From: Pseudolysinimonas_A sp947085045
GTDB taxonomy: Bacteria > Actinomycetota > Actinomycetes > Actinomycetales > Microbacteriaceae
Length of the DNA stretch: 64,000 nt
Direction of reading: 5' to 3'
Assembly: GCA_947085045.1 (NCBI GenBank)
Contig: CAMTUU010000002.1
Coordinates: forward strand, 475,573-539,572
Shown here: positions 22,943 to 31,814 of the stretch, in pieces
How the letters are laid out: each line of letters opens with the position of its first letter
Position numbering within the stretch: the first letter of the stretch is position 1
Program-made: the position numbers and the translations under genes
Notes under the pieces: model-generated
Databases searched by the model: none
The model's input: the letters and a program-made list of their open reading frames with translations, nothing else
What the model was told of the DNA's origin: nothing

Positions 22943-24064
22943 GTGCCGACCCTTGAGATTCCGCGTGAGCTGCTGCCCCTGGACGGACGGTTCGGCTGCG
23001 GACCGTCGAAGGTACGCCCCGAACAGCTCGCTCACCTCCGGGCGCACGCCGGGCTGCTCGGCACCTCGCATCGCCAGGCGCCGGTGAAGGATCTCGTCGG
23101 CCGTGTGCGGTCTAGCCTGGCCGAGCTCTTCGCGATCCCGGACGGCTACGAGGTGCTCCTCGGCAACGGCGGCTCGACGGCGTTCTGGGACATGGCGGCG
23201 TTCTCGCTCATCGAGACGCGCAGCGAGAACCTCGCGTTCGGCGAGTTCGGCGCGAAGTTCGCCGCCGCCGCGGCCGCGCCCTTCCTCGAGGCGCCTCACG
23301 TCATCCAGGCGCCTGGCGGTCAGCGCGCGGAGGTGGAGGTGCTCCCGGGCATCGACCTCTATGCCTGGACCCACAACGAGACCTCGACCGGGGTCATGGC
23401 GCCGGTGAGGCGCGTGCACGGCGACCCGGGGGCCCTCACCGTCATCGACGCCACCAGTGCGGCGGGGGGTGTGCTCTTCGATGCGGCTGAAGCGGATGTC
23501 TACTACTTCGCGCCGCAGAAGAACTTCGCGAGCGACGGCGGCCTGTGGTTCGCGCTCGTCTCGCCGGCGGCTGTGGAGCGCATCGAGCGCATCGCGGCCG
23601 GCGACCGCTGGATCCCCGAGATCCTGAGCCTGAAGAACGCGCTCGACAACAGCCGACTCGACCAGACGCTCAACACCCCCGCGCTCGCGACCCTGCTGCT
23701 GTTGGAGAGCCAGCTCGAGTGGATGCACGCCCACGGCGGCCTCGCCTGGGCCGACGCGCGCACGAAGGAGTCCTCGGGCCTGCTCTACGACTGGGCGGAT
23801 GCGGCCTCCTTCGCGTCGCCGTTCGTGACCGACCCGGCCGCCCGCTCGCAGGTGGTCGTCACGATCGACTTCGACGACTCGGTCGACGCGGCGGCCGTCG
23901 CGAAGACCCTGCGCGAGAACGGCGTCGTCGACACCGAGCCGTACCGCAAGCTCGGCCGCAACCAGTTGCGCATCGCGACCTTCGCGGCGATCGACCCGGA
24001 TGACGTGCGCGCACTGATCGCCTCGATCGACTGGGTTCTCGAGCACAGCGCGGCTACGGTCTGA
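22943..24064 (+). CDS. serC: Phosphoserine aminotransferase
   Basis: 373 aa PLP-dependent transaminase of serine biosynthesis, converting 3-phosphohydroxypyruvate to phosphoserine with glutamate. The start PRELLPLDGRFGCGPSKVRPEQ is typical of actinobacterial SerC; LLGNGGSTAFWDM binds the cofactor phosphate, VIDATSAAGG supplies the pyridine-pairing Asp, and YYFAPQKNFASDGG contains the Schiff-base Lys. GTG 22943 follows TAGCAT (22931-22936) by 6 nt. DUF2530 follows at once. Confidence 0.95.
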   Translation: MPTLEIPRELLPLDGRFGCGPSKVRPEQLAHLRAHAGLLGTSHRQAPVKDLVGRVRSSLAELFAIPDGYEVLLGNGGSTAFWDMAAFSLIETRSENLAFGEFGAKFAAAAAAPFLEAPHVIQAPGGQRAEVEVLPGIDLYAWTHNETSTGVMAPVRRVHGDPGALTVIDATSAAGGVLFDAAEADVYYFAPQKNFASDGGLWFALVSPAAVERIERIAAGDRWIPEILSLKNALDNSRLDQTLNTPALATLLLLESQLEWMHAHGGLAWADARTKESSGLLYDWADAASFASPFVTDPAARSQVVVTIDFDDSVDAAAVAKTLRENGVVDTEPYRKLGRNQLRIATFAAIDPDDVRALIASIDWVLEHSAATV

Positions 24065-24066
24065 GC

Positions 24067-24300
24067 GTGCGCCTCTTCCTCAAGGACTCCGAGCGCCGAC
24101 CCGACCCGGCGCCGATGACGACCGATGACCGCAAGGTCGTTCTGGTGGGGCTGGTGCTCTGGATCGTCGCCCTCGGCGTCATGCTCGCGCTGCTGCCGCA
24201 ACTGCAGGAGTCAGGCCTCGTCTGGCTGCTCTGGACCGTCGTCGGCGGTCTCGTCCTCGGGCTCGGGCTGCTCGTCTACACCGCTCGACGCCACTCCTAG
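24067..24300 (+). CDS. DUF2530 small membrane protein
   Basis: 77 aa with two TM helices (about residues 23-41 and 48-70) and a short N-terminal cytosolic stretch, as in the DUF2530 family found beside serC in many actinobacteria. GTG 24067 begins 2 nt after the serC stop and also follows TACGGT (24055-24060) by 6 nt. Its last 90 nt overlap the end of the DUF3027 gene on the other strand, an unusually long convergent overlap. Confidence 0.82.
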   Translation: MRLFLKDSERRPDPAPMTTDDRKVVLVGLVLWIVALGVMLALLPQLQESGLVWLLWTVVGGLVLGLGLLVYTARRHS

Positions 24301-24708
24301 TAGCTCGTCGTCGTCGATGTCCTCGAAGTCGTCGTCCTCGTCGGTTTCGTCGCCCTCGGACTCGCCGCGCTCGGCCGCCTCGGCGGCGAGCGCCGTCTGC
24401 GCCGCACGGTAGTCCTCCAGGCGCTCCGCCCACGGCACCCAGTCGGGCGCGACCAGCGCGCCGTCGCCGGGCATGAGTTCGGCCTCCATGACGGTCGGGT
24501 CCTCGCCCGGCACCTCGGCCACGCTCACCGACCAGTGCCAGCCCGGGTAACCCGACAGGGTCGACGCGAAACTCAACTGGGCGACGCCGTCCTCCGGAGA
24601 GGTGCGCTCCAGCAGCGCGCCGACGGTGCCGATGGGGCTGATCTCGGCGAGCGCGGCACGCGCGGCCGCCTCCTGGGCGTCGACCGATGCGTCGGCCAAC
24701 TCAGGCAT
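24211..24708 (-). CDS. DUF3027 protein
   Basis: 165 aa. The core (about residues 1-110) contains YPGWHWSVSVAEVPGED, WVPWAERLEDYRAAQ and the MEAELMPGDGALVAPDW segment characteristic of DUF3027, conserved in actinobacteria next to a cold-shock-domain gene. The C-terminal 50 residues are extremely acidic (runs of D/E) and are encoded opposite the DUF2530 gene. Its start overlaps the end of the cold-shock gene by 8 nt, so the pair is cotranscribed. Function unknown. Confidence 0.82.
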   Translation of the reverse strand: MPELADASVDAQEAAARAALAEISPIGTVGALLERTSPEDGVAQLSFASTLSGYPGWHWSVSVAEVPGEDPTVMEAELMPGDGALVAPDWVPWAERLEDYRAAQTALAAEAAERGESEGDETDEDDDFEDIDDDELLGVASSGVDEQPEPEDETADDGPEQPDEA

Positions 24709-25081
24709 CCAAGTCGTCGGCGACCTTGCGCAGCACGGCGGCGATCTTCGTACCGTGGCTGCGGTCGGGGTAGCGCCCGTGGCGCAGACCGGTGCCGATG
24801 GAGTCGAGGAGCTTCACCAGGTCTTCGACCACGATCGCCATGTCGTCGGCACTGCGACGGTTGCGCTGGCCGAGGGTGACCGGGGTCTCGAGCACGCGCA
24901 CCGAGAGCGCCTGCGCACCCTTCTTGCCGTCGGCGATGCCGAACTCGAGCCGGGAGCCGGCCTTCACGACGGCCCCGGTGGGCAGCGCGGAGGCGTGCAG
25001 GAAGACTTCGGTGCCATCGTCTGCGGCGATGAACCCGAAGCCCTTGTCTTCGTCGTAGAACTTGACCCGACCGGTGGGCAT
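24701..25081 (-). CDS. Cold-shock-domain protein with C-terminal extension
   Basis: 126 aa. Residues 1-65 are a cold-shock OB fold: GRVKFYDEDKGFGFIAADDG (RNP1 KGFGFI) and TEVFLHASAL (RNP2 VFLH). The remaining 60 residues form a helical extension (DDMAIVVEDLVKLLDSIG) not present in classical 67-aa CspA. This long form, followed by DUF3027, is a conserved actinobacterial pair. It probably binds single-stranded nucleic acid. Confidence 0.9.
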   Translation of the reverse strand: MPTGRVKFYDEDKGFGFIAADDGTEVFLHASALPTGAVVKAGSRLEFGIADGKKGAQALSVRVLETPVTLGQRNRRSADDMAIVVEDLVKLLDSIGTGLRHGRYPDRSHGTKIAAVLRKVADDLDA

Positions 25082-25106
25082 GGCGACTGACCTCTATCCT
25101 TGAGCC

Positions 25107-25367
25107 GTGGCGAACGACACCGCGGTACCCCTCAATCGTATCGAACGCATCCTGCGGAACATGATCGCCTCCGCCGCGGGCCTCTCGTTCGTCGCGATCA
25201 TCGCGACGATCATCGCCGGGTTCGCCCGAATCAACGTCAACCAGGGCATCTGGCCGACGATCGTGGTGCTGCCGTTCGTCGGCCTGACGCTCGCGATGGT
25301 TTTCGTCATCGCCTTCCTGATCGTGAGCGTCGTCCGCCGCCGTCGGCTCGCGCGCGACCGCGGCTAG
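25107..25367 (+). CDS. Small two-TM membrane protein
   Basis: 86 aa with two TM helices (about residues 22-43 and 52-75) and a basic C-terminus (VRRRRLARDRG). It has no catalytic motif; homologues in related genera are usually left hypothetical. GTG 25107 follows TATCCT (25095-25100) by 6 nt, so it is probably leaderless. It precedes the helicase-associated gene by 9 nt and is divergent from the cold-shock gene. Confidence 0.75.
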   Translation: MANDTAVPLNRIERILRNMIASAAGLSFVAIIATIIAGFARINVNQGIWPTIVVLPFVGLTLAMVFVIAFLIVSVVRRRRLARDRG

Positions 25368-25376
25368 CGCGTCCGG

Positions 25377-27224
25377 ATGGTCGCCAGCGGATCGGCTCTG
25401 GCGCTCGCGGCCCGGCTGCGCGCCCTCGACGACGGCGCGCTCGCGCGGCTGGTGACCGAGCGTCAGGTGCGGGATTCCGGCATCCGTGACTTCTTCGACC
25501 TCGCCGAGGCGTTGCTCGACCGCACCTCGGTGCAGGGTGCTCTCGAACGGCTCGACCGCGGCATCCTCGCCCTGCTCGCGGTGGCGGGCGAGCTGGCGGA
25601 CACGTCGGGGGCGCCGACCGCCGAACAGCTGTCTGCGCGGCTCGACGTGCCCATCGTCGAGGTACGGGAACGGCTCGCGATCGCCCTCGACGCCGGGCTG
25701 CTGGGAGCGGAGTCGGGGCGTTACGCCCCCTGGGATGCCGTCGTCGAGCAGCTGCGCGCCTGGCCGGCGTTCGGCCTCCCGGCCGGTCGCGACCTGGAGT
25801 CGTCGTCACCGCCGACCGTGCTGGAACCGGTCAGCGACGCCGACGTGCGCTTCATCGACCGCGGCGCCGGCGACCGCGCCTTCGGCACCCTCGGCGCCGT
25901 CACCGAGACGCTGCTCGCCCTGCGCGACGCCCCGGCCCGTCGGCTCACGCGGGGCGGACTGGCCCTGCCCGATGCCCGGCGCCTGGCCGGGATCGCCGGT
26001 GTCGCCACCGAGGAGGTGGAGCTGCTCCTCGACATCTCCCAACGGGCCGGGCTCGCCGTGCTCTCCGGCACCGAGTGGGTGCCGACCGCCGCGCTGACCC
26101 CGTGGATCGCCGGATCCCGGGTGGACCGCTGGGCCGCCCTCGCCGACGGCTGGCTGAGCCGGCTGCCCGACGACCTGCGGGATCTGCTGCGGCACCGCGC
26201 CCACGCGGTGTGGGGCGACGGCCTGCTCGACTACCTCGGCTGGCTCTACCCGGCGGGCGGCGCGTGGATCCGCGAGCGCGCCGCCGCCGCCGCCCGCGAG
26301 GCCGAGCTGCTCGGCATCACCGGCGCGGGCGCCCCGAGCACCGCCGGCTCCCGCCTGCTGCTCGACGGTACGGCCGCCGCGGCCGAGGCGATGGCGGATG
26401 CCTTCCCGCCCGAGGTCGACCAGGTCTACCTCCAGCACGACCTCACCGTGATCGCTCCCGGACCCCTGCGCGTCGACCTCGAGACCCGCCTGCGCGGCAT
26501 GGCCGAGGTGGAGGCGCGCGGGGTCGCCTCGTCGTTCCGCATCACGGCGGTGTCGCTCACCCGGGCGTTCGTGGCGGGCGATACCGCCGACGGGGTGCGC
26601 GCGTTCCTGACGTCGCTGTCGCTCACCGGCATCCCGCAGCCGCTCGAGTACCTGCTCGCCGACACGGCGGCTCGCTTCGGCACGCTGCGGGTGGGGCGGC
26701 TCGAGAACGGTGCCTACGTCAGATCCGACGACACCGATCTCCTGCGGCAGCTCGCCGTCGATCAGGCCCTCAACCCGCTCGCACTCGAGGCTGAGGGCAT
26801 CCACCGCCTCACCACGCGCTTCGACGTCGGGCTGCTCTACACGTCGCTGCTCGACGCGCGGTATCCCGTCGTCGCCGAGGACGCCGCGGGCGAGATCGTC
26901 GCCATGCGGGCCGAACGCCGTGCGTCGTCGGGCGACGGGGTGGTGAGCGACGACACCGCGGTGCTGCTGATTTCGCGCGTGCGAGAGAGCGCCGCGGCCG
27001 CGCCCGAGGAGGCCGACCGCGCCTGGCTCGCCCGGCAGCTCGAACTCGCGATCAAGGGCAAGGTCACCGTGTCGGTCACCGTGCGCCTGCCCGACGACTC
27101 GCTCGCCGAGTACTCGCTCGAACCCGCCGCGCTCGCCGGAGGCCGCCTGCGGGCGCGCGACCGGCGCTCCGACATCGAGCGCACCCTCCCCCTGTCGTCG
27201 ATCGTCGCCGTCTCCGACGCGTAG
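25377..27224 (+). CDS. Helicase-associated (XPB/Ssl2-like, Helicase_C_3 type) protein
   Basis: 615 aa. A conserved actinobacterial protein encoded directly upstream of the XPB-type helicase. The N-terminal half is helical with winged-helix-like repeats (VREREVR-type segments such as LSARLDVPIVEVRERLAIAL). The C-terminal half carries the XPB/Ssl2-like N-terminal-domain signature: VYLQHDLTVIAPGPL, followed by RFGTLRVGRLENGAYVRSDD. No Walker motif is seen, so it is not a helicase by itself. Together with the following XPB gene it may form a repair or transcription-linked complex. Confidence 0.8.
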   Translation: MVASGSALALAARLRALDDGALARLVTERQVRDSGIRDFFDLAEALLDRTSVQGALERLDRGILALLAVAGELADTSGAPTAEQLSARLDVPIVEVRERLAIALDAGLLGAESGRYAPWDAVVEQLRAWPAFGLPAGRDLESSSPPTVLEPVSDADVRFIDRGAGDRAFGTLGAVTETLLALRDAPARRLTRGGLALPDARRLAGIAGVATEEVELLLDISQRAGLAVLSGTEWVPTAALTPWIAGSRVDRWAALADGWLSRLPDDLRDLLRHRAHAVWGDGLLDYLGWLYPAGGAWIRERAAAAAREAELLGITGAGAPSTAGSRLLLDGTAAAAEAMADAFPPEVDQVYLQHDLTVIAPGPLRVDLETRLRGMAEVEARGVASSFRITAVSLTRAFVAGDTADGVRAFLTSLSLTGIPQPLEYLLADTAARFGTLRVGRLENGAYVRSDDTDLLRQLAVDQALNPLALEAEGIHRLTTRFDVGLLYTSLLDARYPVVAEDAAGEIVAMRAERRASSGDGVVSDDTAVLLISRVRESAAAAPEEADRAWLARQLELAIKGKVTVSVTVRLPDDSLAEYSLEPAALAGGRLRARDRRSDIERTLPLSSIVAVSDA

Positions 27225-27240
27225 ACCCCCTCGCCCCTTC

Positions 27241-27344
27241 CGCTCCCGTTTGTTGCACGCGCGGCCGGACTCCCCGGCGCGCGTGCAACAAACGGGAGCG
27301 CAAGGCCGGACTCCCCGGCGCGCGTGCAACAAACGGGCGCGCAA
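27241..27344. repeat. 60-nt perfect-arm hairpin plus 41-bp direct duplication
   Basis: 27241-27262 and 27279-27300 are perfect 22-bp inverted arms (beginning CGCTCCCGTTTGTTGCACG). The 16-nt loop itself folds (GCCGG/CCGGC). The segment 27263-27303, which is loop plus right arm, is then duplicated at 27304-27344 with one mismatch. It lies 16 nt after one gene and 35 nt before the next on the same strand. No T-run follows, so it is a REP-like or processing element as much as a terminator. Confidence 0.85.
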
Positions 27345-27379
27345 GCGAGCGACCGCTCACGCGCCTAAACTCGCAAGTT

Positions 27380-29020
27380 ATGTCGGGCCCCCTGATCGTG
27401 CAGAGCGATCGCACCGTTCTGCTCGAAGTCGCGCATCCCGACGCGGAGGATGCACGCCACGAACTCGCCGTCTTCGCCGAGCTCGAGCGCGCTCCCGAGC
27501 ACGTGCACACCTACCGCATCACCCGCCTCGGACTGTGGAACGCGCGGGCCGCCGGGCACACCGCCGAGGCGATGCTCGAGACCCTCGAGAAGTACGCGAA
27601 GTTCCCCGTGCCGCAGACGGTGTCGGTCGACATCCAGGAGACGGTGTCGCGTTACGGGCGGCTCGTGATCGACCGGGATGCCGAGGGCGACCTGATCATC
27701 ACGACGACCGATCCGGCGGTGCTCGCCGAGATCACCCGTTCGGGCAAGGTCGGCCCGCTGCTCGGCGTGCGCCGCACGAGCACCGAGTGGACCCTGCAGC
27801 CCTGGGCCCGCGGTCAGGTCAAGCAGGAGCTGCTGAAGCTCGGCTGGCCCGCCGAGGACCACGCCGGCTACACGCCCGGCACCCCGCACGTCATCGACCT
27901 CGTCGAGACCGGCTGGGCGATGCGCGGCTACCAGCAGAAGGCGATCGACAACTTCTTCGAGGGCGGGTCCGGCGTCGTCGTGCTGCCCTGCGGCGCGGGC
28001 AAGACGATCGTCGGTGCGGGCGCCATGGCCCAGGCCGACTCGACGACCCTCATCCTGGTCACCAACACGGTGAGCGCGCGGCAGTGGCGCACCGAGCTGC
28101 TCAAGCGCACGACGCTCACCGAGGAGGAGATCGGCGAGTACTCCGGCGAGCGCAAGGAGATCAAGCCGGTCACCATCGCGACGTACCAGATCCTCATCGC
28201 GAAGCGGAAAGGCGAGTTCGCGCACCTCGCGCTGCTCGACGCACTCGACTGGGGCCTCATCGTCTACGACGAGGTGCACCTGCTGCCGGCGCCGGTGTTC
28301 AAGCTCACCGCCGAACTGCAGGCCCGCCGCCGCCTCGGCCTGACCGCGACGCTCGTGCGCGAAGACGGCCGGGAATCGGATGTCTTCAGTCTGATCGGCC
28401 CGAAGCGCTTCGACGCCCCCTGGAAGGAGATCGAGGCCCAGGGCTACATCTCCCCCGCCTCCTGCTACGAGGTGCGCATCGACCTCCCGGCGCACGACCG
28501 CCTCGAGTACGCGGCGTCGGCCGACGACGAGCGCTACCGGCTCGCCGCGACGGCCCCGGCGAAGCTGCAGGTCGTGAAGGATCTCGTCGCGAAGCACGAC
28601 GGCGAGCGCATCCTCGTCATCGGGCAGTACCTCGACCAGATCGAGGTGCTCGCCGAAACGCTGAGCGCCCCGTCGATCACCGGTGCGACGCCGACGGCCG
28701 AACGCGAGCGGCTCTACGAGGAGTTCCGTGAGGGGCGCCTCAAGGTGCTCGTCGTGTCGAAGGTCGCGAACTTCTCGATCGACCTCCCCGAGGCGACCGT
28801 CGCCATCCAGGTCTCCGGGTCGTTCGGGTCGCGCCAGGAGGAGGCGCAGCGCCTCGGGCGCCTGCTGCGGCCGAAGGAGTCGGGCATCCCGGCGTCGTTC
28901 TACACGCTCGTCGCTCGGGATACCGTCGACCAGGACTTCGCGCAGAACCGGCAGCGGTTCCTCGCCGAGCAGGGCTACAGCTACATGATCCTCGACGCCG
29001 ACTCGCTCGCCGCGGCCTAG
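27380..29020 (+). CDS. XPB-type DEAD/DEAH-box DNA helicase
   Basis: 546 aa SF2 helicase. Walker A LPCGAGKTIVG (about residue 205), Walker B YDEVHLLPAP (DEVH, about 296), motif III LGLTATLVREDG and motif VI EAQRLGRLLRPK (Arg finger region) are all intact. An N-terminal region of about 150 residues (SDRTVLLEVAHPDAEDARHEL) matches bacterial XPB. XPB homologues in actinobacteria unwind DNA 3'-5' and are linked to repair. ATG 27380 follows TAAACT (27366-27371) by 8 nt. Confidence 0.93.
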   Translation: MSGPLIVQSDRTVLLEVAHPDAEDARHELAVFAELERAPEHVHTYRITRLGLWNARAAGHTAEAMLETLEKYAKFPVPQTVSVDIQETVSRYGRLVIDRDAEGDLIITTTDPAVLAEITRSGKVGPLLGVRRTSTEWTLQPWARGQVKQELLKLGWPAEDHAGYTPGTPHVIDLVETGWAMRGYQQKAIDNFFEGGSGVVVLPCGAGKTIVGAGAMAQADSTTLILVTNTVSARQWRTELLKRTTLTEEEIGEYSGERKEIKPVTIATYQILIAKRKGEFAHLALLDALDWGLIVYDEVHLLPAPVFKLTAELQARRRLGLTATLVREDGRESDVFSLIGPKRFDAPWKEIEAQGYISPASCYEVRIDLPAHDRLEYAASADDERYRLAATAPAKLQVVKDLVAKHDGERILVIGQYLDQIEVLAETLSAPSITGATPTAERERLYEEFREGRLKVLVVSKVANFSIDLPEATVAIQVSGSFGSRQEEAQRLGRLLRPKESGIPASFYTLVARDTVDQDFAQNRQRFLAEQGYSYMILDADSLAAA

Positions 29021-29115
29021 CCGCCGACGTGGCGTCCGGCACGGTGCGAGGTGTCGACACGTGATCGGGGGCTGGCCCCCGGGGGGTTTCCCAGATCGCT
29101 TTGTAGGGTGGACTC

Positions 29116-29133
29116 ATGAGGTCCTCCCGATGA
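29116..29133 (+). CDS. Five-codon mini-ORF coupled to the ABC ATPase start
   Basis: ATG-AGG-TCC-TCC-CGA-TGA encodes MRSSR. Its ATG follows TAGGGT (29104-29109) by 6 nt, the spacing of leaderless starts in this window, and its TGA overlaps the ATG of the ABC ATPase (ATGA at 29130). It may load ribosomes that then reinitiate. It could also be a chance frame in a 15-nt 5' leader. Confidence 0.35.
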   Translation: MRSSR

Positions 29134-30080
29134 TCGAAGCACGCGCCCTCACCAAGCAGTTCGGACCGAAGACCGCCGTCGACGAGGCGTCGTTCACGGT
29201 GCGTCCGGGGATGGTGACCGGATTCCTCGGCCCCAACGGCGCTGGCAAGACGACGACGATGCGCATGATCGTCGGTCTCGATCGCCCGACCCGCGGCACA
29301 GTGACGATCAACGGGTCGCGCTACGCCGACCTGAGGTCGCCGCTGCGGGAGGTCGGCATCCTGCTCGACGCGAAAGCCGTGCATCCCGGGCGCAGCGCCC
29401 ACGCCCATCTGCTCGCGATCGGCGCGACGCACGGCATCGGCCGCGCCCGCGTCGACGAGGTCATCGGTCTCACCGGGCTGGATGCCGTGGCCGGCAAGCG
29501 CGTCAAGGGCTTCTCGCTCGGCATGGGACAGCGACTCGGCATCGCCGCAGCGCTGCTCGGCGACCCCAAGACCCTCATCCTCGACGAGCCGGTCAACGGC
29601 CTCGACCCCGAGGGCGTCATCTGGGTGCGCACCCTCGCGCGGCACCTCGCCGGGGAGGGCCGCACGATCTTCCTCTCATCGCACCTGATGAGCGAGATGG
29701 CGCAGACCGCCGACCACCTCATCGTGCTCGGGCGCGGGCGGGTGATCGCCGACGCCCCGGTCGCCGACATCGTCGCGCTCGCCCAGGGCAGCGCCGTCCG
29801 GGTGCGAACGCCCGACGCCTCGCGCTTCGAGCCGGTGCTGACCGCCGCCTCCGCCGCCGTGTCGGTGTCGGCGATCGAGCCCGGCCTGTTGCAGGTGAAC
29901 GGCCTCGCCGCGAGCCGCATCGGCGAACTCGCCGCCCAGGAGCGCGTCGTGCTCCACGAACTCAGCCCGCTCGCCGGGTCGCTCGAAGACGCCTACCTCT
30001 CGCTCACCCGCGACGAGGTGGAGTACTCGAGCAGCAACGTCCACGCCGGAGAGGCGCTGATGACCGGAGGTGCGGCGTGA
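29130..30080 (+). CDS. ABC transporter ATP-binding protein (DrrA/CcmA-type)
   Basis: 316 aa. Walker A FLGPNGAGKTTTMR (about residue 36), signature motif FSLGMGQRLGIAAALLG (about 131-147), Walker B LILDEPVNGLDP, switch His SSHLM. The C-terminal extension of about 90 residues is typical of exporter ATPases paired with ABC-2 permeases. ATG 29130 gives the family start MIEARALTKQFG; a GAGG lies 8 nt upstream inside the mini-ORF. It overlaps the permease gene by 4 nt. The cargo is unknown. Confidence 0.92.
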   Translation: MIEARALTKQFGPKTAVDEASFTVRPGMVTGFLGPNGAGKTTTMRMIVGLDRPTRGTVTINGSRYADLRSPLREVGILLDAKAVHPGRSAHAHLLAIGATHGIGRARVDEVIGLTGLDAVAGKRVKGFSLGMGQRLGIAAALLGDPKTLILDEPVNGLDPEGVIWVRTLARHLAGEGRTIFLSSHLMSEMAQTADHLIVLGRGRVIADAPVADIVALAQGSAVRVRTPDASRFEPVLTAASAAVSVSAIEPGLLQVNGLAASRIGELAAQERVVLHELSPLAGSLEDAYLSLTRDEVEYSSSNVHAGEALMTGGAA

Positions 30081-30934
30081 CCACGTCGATCCCGACCGAT
30101 TCCCGCCTGACGTTCGGCGGAATCCTGCGCTCCGAATGGATCAAGCTGATCAGCCTGCGCTCGACCGTGTGGTGCTACGTCATCCTCGTCGCCCTCACGG
30201 TCGGCCTCACCCTGCTACTCGCCGGACTCTCCGGCGTCGGACTCGAGGAGGGCGCCGTCGGCGAGATCTCCGGCGAGGCGGCGCAGATCGCCTGGCTGCA
30301 GGTGTCGGCCATCGGCACCAACTTCGGGCAGCTGGTCATCGCCGTCCTCGGCGCGCTGGTGATCACCGGGGAATACGGCACCGGGATGATCCGCTCGACG
30401 TTCGCGGCCGTGCCGAGCCGCATCCCGGCGCTGGCCGGCAAGATCGTCGTCTTCGGCGTCGTCACGTTCGTCGTCTCTCTCCTCGCCCTCGTCATCAGCG
30501 CGCTGCTGGCCGTGCCGCTGCTGCAGGCGAACGCCTTCGTGCTCGATGTGGCCGACCCCGGAGTCTGGCTCGGACTCGTCGGCGCCGCCGGCTTCGTGAC
30601 GCTCATCGGCGTGATGTCGCTCGGCATCGGCACGATCATCCGCAACACGGCGGGGGCGATCGCCGCGACCCTCGGCATCCTGCTCGTGCTGCCGACGATC
30701 CTGCAGATCTTCGGCGCGGTCACCCGCCTCCAGTGGGTTTCGGATGCGACCGCGTTCCTGCCCAGCAGCGCGGGTTCTGCGCTCACCAGCTACCCGGCCG
30801 GACCGATCGAGTACCCGCCGGGGGTCGTCGTGCCGCTCACGCTCACGCCGCTCGAAGGTCTGCTCGCCCTGCTCGTCTGGGTCGCCGTGCCGCTGGTCCT
30901 CGGAGCGGTGCTGCTCAAGCGGCGCGACTCCTAG
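30077..30934 (+). CDS. ABC-2 type permease subunit
   Basis: 285 aa with six predicted TM helices. The N-terminal GGILRSEWIKLISLRST amphipathic segment and the EYGTGMIRSTF loop between TM2 and TM3 are characteristic of ABC-2 permeases (DUF3533/CcmB-like exporters). GTG 30077 overlaps the ATPase stop (GTGA), so the two subunits are made together. The complex probably exports a lipid, peptide or drug; nothing nearby narrows this down. Confidence 0.88.
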   Translation: MTTSIPTDSRLTFGGILRSEWIKLISLRSTVWCYVILVALTVGLTLLLAGLSGVGLEEGAVGEISGEAAQIAWLQVSAIGTNFGQLVIAVLGALVITGEYGTGMIRSTFAAVPSRIPALAGKIVVFGVVTFVVSLLALVISALLAVPLLQANAFVLDVADPGVWLGLVGAAGFVTLIGVMSLGIGTIIRNTAGAIAATLGILLVLPTILQIFGAVTRLQWVSDATAFLPSSAGSALTSYPAGPIEYPPGVVVPLTLTPLEGLLALLVWVAVPLVLGAVLLKRRDS

Positions 30935-31092
30935 GCGCGCGCCGTTGGTCGCGTCCGGCCGGGAAACCTGAGCAGATCCGCGCGGGCGCCCCTTCGCCGC
31001 GCGTGGTCGAACTGGCGACGGCTGCGCGGCGAGAATCAGCGCAGAGACGGGCCTCCCAGGAATCACACAGCGAACGCGCAGAAACTGGGGGC

Positions 31093-31785
31093 ATGAGTGA
31101 CGGCCCCCGCATCCTGATCGTCGACGACGAGCCCAACATCCGCGATCTGCTCACCACCAGCCTGCGCTTCGCCGGCTTCGCGGTGCGCGCCGTCGGCAAC
31201 GGCGCTCAGGCGATCTCGGCGGTGCTCGAGGAGGAACCCGACCTCATCATCCTCGACGTCATGCTGCCCGACATGAACGGGTTCGGCGTCACCAAGCGGC
31301 TGCGCGCGTCGGGCTACACCGCGCCCATTCTGTTCCTCACCGCCAAGGACGACACCGAAGACAAGATCACCGGCTTGACGGTCGGCGGCGACGACTACGT
31401 CACCAAGCCGTTCTCGCTCGATGAGATCGTCGCGCGGCTCAAGGCGATCCTGCGCCGCACGATGCACGACGAAGAGGATGCCGTGATCCGCGCTGGTGAA
31501 CTCACGATGGACCAGGACACCCACGAGGTCTCCGTCGGCGCCGAACAGGTCGAACTCTCGCCCACCGAGTTCAAACTGTTGCGCTACCTGATGCTCAATC
31601 CCAATCGGGTGCTGTCGAAGGCGCAGATCCTGGACCACGTCTGGGAGTACGACTTCAACGGCGACGCCGGGATCGTCGAGAGCTACATCTCGTACCTGCG
31701 ACGTAAGCTCGACCAGCACTCGAGCGAGCCGATGATCCAGACCAAACGCGGCTTCGGGTACATGCTCAAGACCGCCAAGGCCTAG
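31093..31785 (+). CDS. OmpR-family response regulator
   Basis: 230 aa. The receiver domain has acidic pocket LIVDDEPN, phospho-acceptor LIILDVMLPD (Asp about 55), LTAKDD and TKPFS. The C-terminal winged helix (about 130-228) contains VELSPTEFKLLRYLMLNPNRVLSKAQILDHVW and ends TKRGFGYML. It resembles mycobacterial TcrX/PrrA regulators. A histidine kinase follows after 29 nt. The start is ATG 31093 behind ACTGGGGG; the frame is open upstream but without family match. The gap 30935-31092 shows no other gene. Confidence 0.92.
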   Translation: MSDGPRILIVDDEPNIRDLLTTSLRFAGFAVRAVGNGAQAISAVLEEEPDLIILDVMLPDMNGFGVTKRLRASGYTAPILFLTAKDDTEDKITGLTVGGDDYVTKPFSLDEIVARLKAILRRTMHDEEDAVIRAGELTMDQDTHEVSVGAEQVELSPTEFKLLRYLMLNPNRVLSKAQILDHVWEYDFNGDAGIVESYISYLRRKLDQHSSEPMIQTKRGFGYMLKTAKA

Positions 31786-31814
31786 GCCTGTCCGCACCGC
31801 CCGGGAGGAGCCGC

